Source: Erysipelotrichaceae bacterium
GTDB taxonomy: Bacteria > Bacillota_I > Bacilli_A > Erysipelotrichales > Erysipelotrichaceae
Reading direction: 5' to 3'
Assembly: GCA_016302195.1 (NCBI GenBank)
Contig: JAEDOA010000044.1
Coordinates: 1 to 10,825 of the forward strand
DNA length: 10,825 nt
Shown here: one piece after another, positions 1-5,320 of the stretch
Layout: each line of letters starts with the position of its first letter
How positions within the stretch are numbered: position 1 is the first letter of the stretch
Position numbers and translations under genes: made by a program
Notes under the pieces: generated by a model
Databases searched by the model: none
Seen by the model: only the letters and a program-made list of their open reading frames with translations
Told to the model about the DNA's origin: nothing

Positions 1-536
1 AGTTTCTTTAAAGCAATATATAGTGGAGTAGCGCAAATAATCGATAAAACTGCATTTGTTGTAGTGGTTATCCATTTAGCTACTGTAAGATAACTTGCTG
101 CTTTATTAGAATCGCCTAAAAGTATCCCATAATAGAAATATGAGAATAAAGGTTCTAAAATAATGTTTGCTAGCATTGTAACCCCAATTGTAATAACAGT
201 ATAAAACACTAGCTGTTTTCCCGTTTTTTCTTTTAAATTAAAAAGTTTATGAGAAATAATACCTGCTAGAAAGCCCATAATAAACTTTAATATAATAGTT
301 TTTGGAGCTGTAATTATATATACAGGATCTAATAAATCGCCAATTCCCATTCCAATTGCTCCAGCAAGACCTCCACAAAGCGGACCAACAAGTAATCCGG
401 ATAATACACAAATTACATTTCCTAAATGGAAGGAAGTATAGCCAGTCATTGTTGGAACTTTGATTTGAAAGAAAGTAAAGCTGACATAACATGCTGCCGC
501 TAATAGGGCAGTCAAAGAAAGTTTTTTCAATTTCAT
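1..536 (-). CDS. ECF transporter S component (substrate-binding membrane subunit), partial at the C-terminus
   Basis: The gene starts at the ATG complementary to 534-536 and stays open for 178 codons to the left edge, so its end lies outside the window. The protein is very hydrophobic with about five membrane segments visible (roughly residues 7-24, 38-62, 73-98, 108-128, 155-175). The block at residues 36-70, with FHLGNV, GLLVGPLCGG and GAIGMGIGDL, is typical of S components of energy-coupling factor transporters (the ECF-ribofla_trS-like family). These bind a vitamin or similar micronutrient in the membrane and work with the shared EcfA/EcfA'/EcfT module, which is not in this window. The substrate cannot be read from the sequence. 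A GGTGAT ribosome site lies four bases before the ATG, and the gene has its own promoter after the proS terminator. I am confident in the family, not in the ligand. Confidence 0.85.
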   Translation of the reverse strand, partial: MKLKKLSLTALLAAACYVSFTFFQIKVPTMTGYTSFHLGNVICVLSGLLVGPLCGGLAGAIGMGIGDLLDPVYIITAPKTIILKFIMGFLAGIISHKLFNLKEKTGKQLVFYTVITIGVTMLANIILEPLFSYFYYGILLGDSNKAASYLTVAKWITTTTNAVLSIICATPLYIALKK

Positions 537-540
537 ATTT

Positions 541-583
541 ATCACCGTAGGAAAGTATAACATAAACAAACCATAAGGGTAAA
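541..583 (-). promoter_or_regulatory. Predicted sigma-A promoter and ribosome binding site for the ECF S component gene
   Basis: Reading the minus strand, a -35-like TTTACC (complement of 578-583) is followed after 18 bases by a -10 box TATACT (complement of 554-559). GGTGAT (complement of 541-546) then sits four bases upstream of the start codon. The -35 directly follows the T-rich tail of the proS terminator, so the gene is probably transcribed independently of proS. The leader is too short to hold a vitamin riboswitch. The call rests on consensus matching only. Confidence 0.5.
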
Positions 584-614
584 GAAAACGATGTAACCAA
601 TTTGCTACATCGTT
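584..614 (-). terminator. Intrinsic terminator after proS
   Basis: A perfect 9-base-pair inverted repeat, AACGATGTA (587-595) and TACATCGTT (606-614), encloses a 10-base loop. On the minus strand it begins six bases after the proS stop codon and is followed by a T-rich run (TTTTCTTT). Position and shape fit a rho-independent terminator for the minus-strand cluster. The stem is AT-rich and the loop large, so some readthrough into the ECF gene is possible. On the plus strand the hairpin lacks a T tract, so it is not clearly bidirectional. Confidence 0.7.
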
Positions 615-620
615 AGATTC

Positions 621-2312
621 TTATTGTTGTTTAGCTAATTCAATTACTTTTTCAATAGCCTGTTGAGAAGAAAGCAATTGTTTTTCTTTTTCTGTTCTTA
701 AGATAAATTCAACATTTCCATCAACAGCATCTCTTCCAACAGTGATTCTAATAGGAATACCAATTAATTCCATATCTTTGAACTTGACTCCAACTCTTTC
801 ATCACGATCATCAAGTAAAGGCTCAATATTGTTTTGCTGCAATTGATCATAAATCTTTAGAGCAAGTTCATTTTGAGTTTCATCTTTGGTATTGGCAATT
901 ACAATGCATACTTTATATGGAGCAATATTAATTGGCCAGATTAGTCCGTTTTCATCGTGACTTTGTTGAGCGATAGCGGCCATAACTCTTCCAACACCAA
1001 TACCATAGCTTCCCATATATACTGGTTGTAGTTTTCCTGAAGCATCCTGGTAGTTCAAATTCATTGCTTGAGAGTATTTTGTGCCTAATTTAAAGGTATT
1101 ACCTACTTCAATTCCCTTTGTGAAATATAGCTTACCACCACAACAAGGACATATATCATTTTCTTTTACATTTACGATATCACCAACTATATCATATTTA
1201 AAGTCTGAAACATTAGCGTTGATATAGTGATAGTTTTCCTTGTTGGCTCCAACTACGAAATTCTTCATATGGAGTACTTGCTGATCAATTACTATTGTAG
1301 CATTAAGGCCGATTGGACCAGTAAAGCCACTAACTGCATTTGAAGTAGCAATTAATTGGTCATTGGCAAAATTAATTTCCATTGCTTTTAAAAGCTTTAA
1401 AGCTTTTGTTTCATTAAGCTCACGGTCTCCTCTAATAAAGAAGACAACAAGTTTACCATCTACATTCATTAACAATGCCTTTACGGCTTTACTTAATGGA
1501 AGATTTAGATATTGGCATACTTCTTCGATTGTTTTAAGTCCAACAGTTTCTACTAATTGTAATGGTAAAGGAGTACTATCATCTTCCTGCTCAATCACGT
1601 GTTGGGTAATTTCGATATTGCTTGAAAAATCACATTTGTCACATAATACCAATGTATCTTCCCCTATCGGACTAATTGCCTGGAATTCTTCTGAAAGCAA
1701 TCCTCCCATTACTCCAGTATCTGCTCTAACTACCTTGTAGTTTACATGTAGTCTTTGAAATATTCTATGATAGGCGTTAAACATCTTGCTGTAAGACTCA
1801 TCAAGTCCTTGCAGGTCTTTGTCAAATGTATAGGCATCTTTCATTACAAATTCTTTAACTCTTATTAAGCCAAAACGTGGTCTTGCTTCATCTCTGAACT
1901 TGGTTTGAATCTGGTATAGAGATAATGGAAAGTCTTTATATGAATTAATCTTCATTGAAGCAGCTATCGCAAATAACTCTTCATGGGTAGGACCTAATAC
2001 CATTTGTTTTCCGCTTCTATCTTTAAGTGAAAACATGCTGTTACCGAAATTTGCTCTTCTTCCTGATGAAATATAAACTTCTTCTGGTAAAAGACAAGGC
2101 ATGACAAGTTCTTGTGAATCAATCGCATCCATTTCTTCGCGGATGATATTTTCTATATTTCTTTTTACTTTATGGCCCAAAGGCATAAACATATAATCAC
2201 CAGCAGATGTTTTTTTGATATATCCAGCTCTCGTTAATAATATAGCGCTATCTGATTCTTCATCTTTTGGTGGCTGGCGCAATGTGTAGAAAAAACTATT
2301 TTTAAGTTTCAT
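621..2312 (-). CDS. proS: Prolyl-tRNA synthetase, bacterial type with editing insertion
   Basis: This enzyme charges tRNA-Pro with proline in the cytoplasm. The 563-residue length matches bacterial ProRS (about 570). Visible parts in order: class II core start with TRAGYIKKTSAG (residues 28-38); GPTHEEL (107-113); motif 2 TKFRDEARPRFGLIR (137-151) and EFVMKDAYTF (154-163); a CDKC pair (224-227); the INS editing domain from about 225 to 380, including RGDRELNE (294-301) and NFVVGANKENYHY (351-363); CPCCGG (388-393); GIEVGNTFKLGTKYS (400-414); motif 3 GSYGIGVGR (434-442); and a C-terminal anticodon-binding domain from about 465. The usual MGCYGIGV is MGSYGIGV here, a minor change. The start is supported by AAAGGGGA six bases upstream. 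It lies 37 bases after the VanY-like gene and ends just before a terminator. There is no room for a T-box in the immediate leader. Confidence 0.97.
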   Translation of the reverse strand: MKLKNSFFYTLRQPPKDEESDSAILLTRAGYIKKTSAGDYMFMPLGHKVKRNIENIIREEMDAIDSQELVMPCLLPEEVYISSGRRANFGNSMFSLKDRSGKQMVLGPTHEELFAIAASMKINSYKDFPLSLYQIQTKFRDEARPRFGLIRVKEFVMKDAYTFDKDLQGLDESYSKMFNAYHRIFQRLHVNYKVVRADTGVMGGLLSEEFQAISPIGEDTLVLCDKCDFSSNIEITQHVIEQEDDSTPLPLQLVETVGLKTIEEVCQYLNLPLSKAVKALLMNVDGKLVVFFIRGDRELNETKALKLLKAMEINFANDQLIATSNAVSGFTGPIGLNATIVIDQQVLHMKNFVVGANKENYHYINANVSDFKYDIVGDIVNVKENDICPCCGGKLYFTKGIEVGNTFKLGTKYSQAMNLNYQDASGKLQPVYMGSYGIGVGRVMAAIAQQSHDENGLIWPINIAPYKVCIVIANTKDETQNELALKIYDQLQQNNIEPLLDDRDERVGVKFKDMELIGIPIRITVGRDAVDGNVEFILRTEKEKQLLSSQQAIEKVIELAKQQ

Positions 2313-2318
2313 ATTTAA

Positions 2319-2354
2319 TCCCCTTTATCTGATAAATTATACACTAATATTAGT
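2319..2354 (-). promoter_or_regulatory. Possible proS promoter -10 box, 12-base palindrome and strong ribosome binding site
   Basis: In the 37-base gap before proS the minus strand carries a consensus TATAAT (complement of 2336-2341). Next to it is a perfect 12-base palindrome, ACTAATATTAGT (2343-2354), that overlaps the stop codon of the upstream gene. AAAGGGGA (complement of 2319-2326) lies six bases before the proS ATG and is a good Shine-Dalgarno sequence. No convincing -35 is visible (best TTCTTA, 17 bases upstream), so proS may be read both from upstream genes and from this weak internal promoter. The palindrome has no loop or T tract, so it is not a terminator. Confidence 0.4.
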
Positions 2355-3708
2355 CGAATAAGAAATTATATTCTTCAAGAGTAAATTTGAATGTACCAAT
2401 AACTTTTGCGGGCTGTAAACCTACATAACGATAATGATAACTTGTGAAGTAATTTCCGGTAATAAATGCTCTTGAAGAAGGATATCTAAGAATAAAACCA
2501 TAGTTGTAACAATTCTGGTATACCCAATCTGATGATATGCACTCATCAAATTCGTTATGGCTATAGCCTTTTTGACATATATCGATAGCTAGACCAGTTT
2601 GATGTTCACTATATCCTGGTTTATTTACAAATGATTCTAAAGCAGTTTGATTATTATCAGCGCTATTTGAAAGATAGTCATTATATAAACTTTCAGCTAC
2701 CTGGTAACTTTGGTATCCTGTAACAATGAGAATTCTTCTATCAGTTTGCTGGTAACAGTCATCGCTCATTTGAATAAATGCTTCAATAGCTGAGCTATTT
2801 AGGGAGATATTACCATTTCGATAATTGCTGTCGACTTCCTGTAAATCACTTGGTTCGAAATCTTGAGATAGGTAAGATGATTTTGATACTATCATGGTCA
2901 GACTTTCACTTTCGCATTGAGTTGCTGAGTCGTAGAACTTTGAAAAATCGGGATCCTCGATAAAATCATAATTCTTATTTACATCATTAATAGCTTTTTC
3001 AATTGATACATTTTGGTTTTGCTGATACCACTTGTAACGAGCAAGAAGATTGAAATTGAAATTTTCGTATTGAAGATAGTCACTTAAATCAGCGAAATAC
3101 TTGAAATCAGTTAGTAAAGAAAATTTTTCTTCGCCAATCTTGTTATATAAATTTATTAGGATATCACTTTGATAACCCTTGTTTATTAGACTAACAAAGC
3201 TTTCAACCGAGTTTTCTAGTTTTACTTCAAGAAACTTAGGTAGTTGTTCTTTATCAATATTATTGGCAAGTATAACACTATCCTTGATGGTATAGCCCTT
3301 AGAGAATAGCTGAATAAAGCTTTCGATATTCTCAATTTTATCAGTCTCTATTAATTCAACTGCTTCATCAGACGATAAAACCGTTTTGATTTGCTTGATT
3401 TGTTCTAAAGAATACATTGATGCCAATTTATTGATTGAATCGGTATAATCCAGTTGACCATCAAATAATAAATAGTAATCTAGATTTTTTTCATTAAAAT
3501 CGGCTGAATGTAATGAATAGACAAAAGATTGGTTATACTTGGTTATTTTATTTTCAATTTGGTATTTGTGAAATAATTTTATATCCTGATTGCTGTAGCC
3601 CAAATCTAAGAATTGTTTATCAGCAAAAAAGCATAGATATATTAATACAAACATTGTAATTGTAAATATAGCAATAAAGGTTGAAAGAGTAATTATTTTT
3701 TTCTTCAT
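2350..3708 (-). CDS. Membrane-anchored VanY/M15B-like peptidase homologue with atypical active site
   Basis: The 452-residue protein begins with a basic start and one hydrophobic segment (about residues 5-28), so it is probably anchored with its bulk outside the cell. Residues about 33-265 are a helix-rich region with repeats: SFIQLFSKGY and SFVSLINKGY lie exactly 40 residues apart (Tyr139, Tyr179), with a weaker copy at Tyr99. Residues about 270-440 match the VanY/M15B fold of D,D- and L,D-carboxypeptidases, which trim peptidoglycan stem peptides: TGYQSYQ, PGYSEHQTGLAIDI (364-377), YGFILRYP (403-410), and SYHYRYVG (423-430). The zinc ligands His369, Asp376 and His425 are present. The family's catalytic Glu three residues before the last His is Thr422 here (FTSYH in place of the usual YEPWH), so activity is uncertain. 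The start lies three bases after the rluA stop, with its ribosome site AGAAGG inside the rluA end, which suggests translational coupling. Confidence 0.85.
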   Translation of the reverse strand: MKKKIITLSTFIAIFTITMFVLIYLCFFADKQFLDLGYSNQDIKLFHKYQIENKITKYNQSFVYSLHSADFNEKNLDYYLLFDGQLDYTDSINKLASMYSLEQIKQIKTVLSSDEAVELIETDKIENIESFIQLFSKGYTIKDSVILANNIDKEQLPKFLEVKLENSVESFVSLINKGYQSDILINLYNKIGEEKFSLLTDFKYFADLSDYLQYENFNFNLLARYKWYQQNQNVSIEKAINDVNKNYDFIEDPDFSKFYDSATQCESESLTMIVSKSSYLSQDFEPSDLQEVDSNYRNGNISLNSSAIEAFIQMSDDCYQQTDRRILIVTGYQSYQVAESLYNDYLSNSADNNQTALESFVNKPGYSEHQTGLAIDICQKGYSHNEFDECISSDWVYQNCYNYGFILRYPSSRAFITGNYFTSYHYRYVGLQPAKVIGTFKFTLEEYNFLFD

Positions 3709-3711
3709 TGT

Positions 3712-4380
3712 TTACCTTCTTTCTAAGTCAAATAAATTAAATGGCTTGATATTTTTGGGCAAAATCTCAAAGCTCATGGTTTGCTTTGTTATGGGGTGCG
3801 GAAACGATAACCTGTAGGCAAATAGGGCAATCTGCTGGGATACTTTTGCATTCTTATTGTATCTTTGATCTCCCCATAGAGGCATGTTCCTACTAGCGAA
3901 CTGAACTCTAATCTGGTGAGATCGACCTGTCTGTAAAATGACTTTTACTAAACACAGCTTATCGATTTGTTCAATTTTATAATATTGCAAGGATGCCAGT
4001 TTACCTTCTTTGGAATTTGTCGTTGAAACCATATTGGTCTTTCTGTCTTTCTTTAAATAATCAGTAAGTGTGTCCTTATCTTTACAATTTCCACAAATAA
4101 CTGCTAGGTATTCCTTTTTGAATAGATTGCTTTGCATATCTTTTGCTAATCGGCCAGCCGCTTTTGATGTTTTCGCAAATACCATGATTCCTGCTACGGG
4201 ACGATCTAGACGATGCACTAATCCTAAGTAGACATTGTTTGGCTTTTGGTATTTTTCCTTGAGGTATTGCTTGAGATAAGTCAATAAATCCAAGTCATTG
4301 GAACTATCTAAATTAACAGCCATATTGGCTGGCTTAACCACAACTAATAGGTGGTTATCTTCATAAAGAATATTTATCAT
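3712..4380 (-). CDS. RluA-family RNA pseudouridine synthase
   Basis: Members of this family isomerise uridine to pseudouridine in rRNA or tRNA. The protein shows the family core: KPANMAV (16-22), the catalytic motif HRLDR (56-60) with Asp59 as the expected nucleophile, and GRSHQIRVQ (152-160) with PLWGDQRY (167-174). At 222 residues it is shorter than RluC/RluD-type enzymes because it has no N-terminal S4 RNA-binding domain; it consists of the catalytic domain alone, as in RluA or TruC. The target position cannot be inferred. Its ATG overlaps the upstream methyltransferase stop (ATGA at 4377-4380) and its own Shine-Dalgarno is poor (GAAAG), so it is probably translated by reinitiation. The next gene starts three bases after its stop. 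Confidence 0.92.
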   Translation of the reverse strand: MINILYEDNHLLVVVKPANMAVNLDSSNDLDLLTYLKQYLKEKYQKPNNVYLGLVHRLDRPVAGIMVFAKTSKAAGRLAKDMQSNLFKKEYLAVICGNCKDKDTLTDYLKKDRKTNMVSTTNSKEGKLASLQYYKIEQIDKLCLVKVILQTGRSHQIRVQFASRNMPLWGDQRYNKNAKVSQQIALFAYRLSFPHPITKQTMSFEILPKNIKPFNLFDLERR

Positions 4381-5246
4381 CTTTCAAAACGACTTGAGAT
4401 ACCACAAGGTAATAACATATCACTGTCTTTTATTGGTAAGGCCAATTCAACAGTATTGATGGTTCCATCCGGGAATTTCTTCAATAGGTATTTCCTCATA
4501 ATGTTATCTAAAGCAATAGGAGAAAATCCGGTTGTATAGCCGTTTACTAAAAAACAAACACAATCATCTGCTAAAAGTTCAACGGCTGAGCCAATTAATT
4601 CTTCCAGTTTATCTTCAATTTTCCATAATTCGTTATTTGGACCTCTACCATATGAAGGAGGATCCATTAGTATTATCTGATAGCTATGTCCTCTATTTAG
4701 TTCTCTTTTAACAAATTTTAAGGCATCATCTACGATGAAACGAATTGTGTGATCTTGTAAATTATTAAGAACCATATTTTCTTTGGCCCAATTCACCATA
4801 CCCTTAGCAGCATCAAGGTGAACTACTTCACTTGCTCCCGCTTTACTTGCAGATATCGTTGCTGCACCAGTATAAGCAAAAAGGTTCAAAACTTTAATAG
4901 GACGATTTGATTTTTTTATTATTTCGCTCATCCAGTCCCAATTAACGGCCTGTTCAGGGAAAAGGCCTGTGTGTTTAAAATTGGTCGGCGATACTTTGAA
5001 AACCATATCACGATAATTGATAGTCCAATATTGTGGTAATTCTTTTCTGAACTGCCAGCTGCCGCCACCCTTATCACTTCTATGATAGATGGCATCGTAC
5101 TTATTCCATCTTTTATCTTCGCATTTTTTCCATATTGCCTGAGGGTCAGGCCTTACTAAAGTAATATTTTTCCACACTTCTAATTTTTCTTTTTCACCAG
5201 CATCTATTAACTGGTAATCTTGCCATTTATCAGCTACTACTATCAT
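4377..5246 (-). CDS. Class I SAM-dependent methyltransferase, RlmI/COG1092-like, probably RNA-modifying
   Basis: The protein is 289 residues. An N-terminal part (about 8-40, with DYQLIDAGEKEKLE and VRPDPQAIW) and HRSDKGGGSW (55-64) precede KHTGLFPEQAVNWDW (91-105). The Rossmann methyltransferase core follows: the SAM-binding loop LNLFAYTGAAT (120-130), an acidic LDAAKGMV segment (144-151), and the catalytic-type motif DPPSYGRG (195-202). It ends with LPCGISSRF (279-287). This resembles the catalytic half of RlmI-like rRNA cytosine methyltransferases but lacks their N-terminal PUA domain. The actual substrate is not established by the sequence. Overlap with an RluA-type gene supports a role in RNA modification (inference). 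The start is supported by GGTGAT four bases upstream and an extended -10 promoter. The gene ends in TGA followed directly in frame by TAA. Confidence 0.85.
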   Translation of the reverse strand: MIVVADKWQDYQLIDAGEKEKLEVWKNITLVRPDPQAIWKKCEDKRWNKYDAIYHRSDKGGGSWQFRKELPQYWTINYRDMVFKVSPTNFKHTGLFPEQAVNWDWMSEIIKKSNRPIKVLNLFAYTGAATISASKAGASEVVHLDAAKGMVNWAKENMVLNNLQDHTIRFIVDDALKFVKRELNRGHSYQIILMDPPSYGRGPNNELWKIEDKLEELIGSAVELLADDCVCFLVNGYTTGFSPIALDNIMRKYLLKKFPDGTINTVELALPIKDSDMLLPCGISSRFER

Positions 5247-5249
5247 AAA

Positions 5250-5270
5250 ATCACCAAATCAATTATATCA
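5250..5270 (-). promoter_or_regulatory. Extended -10 promoter and ribosome site for the methyltransferase-rluA cluster
   Basis: The minus strand reads TGATATAAT (complement of 5262-5270), a consensus -10 with an upstream TG element, followed by GGTGAT (complement of 5250-5255) four bases before the ATG. No good -35 is seen, which is common for extended -10 promoters. The untranslated leader would be very short. Confidence 0.6.
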
Positions 5271-5292
5271 CACAACCAAGTGAAAAAAGTAA

Positions 5293-5313
5293 TGGTATAA
5301 TTATATGGGTTGG
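5293..5313 (+). promoter_or_regulatory. Extended -10 promoter for pcrA-ligA
   Basis: TGGTATAAT at 5293-5301 is a consensus -10 with an upstream TG element and no clear -35. Transcription would begin near 5308, leaving a leader of only about a dozen bases before the pcrA ATG at 5321. The only Shine-Dalgarno candidate, GGGTTGG (5307-5313), matches the anti-SD poorly. The inner edges of this -10 and the opposing one are 28 bases apart, so the two polymerase footprints would overlap. Confidence 0.6.
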
Positions 5314-5320
5314 TTTATAT

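Noticed and set aside
247..600. Minus-strand open frame of 117 codons at the left end
   Set aside because: It overlaps the ECF S component gene on the same strand in another frame and its protein is rich in Cys, Trp and Ser with no family features; the other frame reads a clear membrane transporter subunit.
537..620. Vitamin riboswitch ahead of the ECF gene
   Set aside because: The space is 84 bases and is fully accounted for by a terminator and promoter; the leader after the -10 box is too short for a known aptamer.
1363..1740. Plus-strand open frame inside proS
   Set aside because: Antisense shadow of the ProRS editing domain, which is strongly conserved in the true frame.
2313..2349. T-box riboswitch ahead of proS
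   Set aside because: The gap is only 37 bases and has no specifier stem, T-box motif or terminator; proS is instead close behind another gene.
4351..4539. Short plus-strand open frame across the rluA-methyltransferase junction
   Set aside because: Antisense to two well-supported genes, with no ribosome site or recognisable protein.
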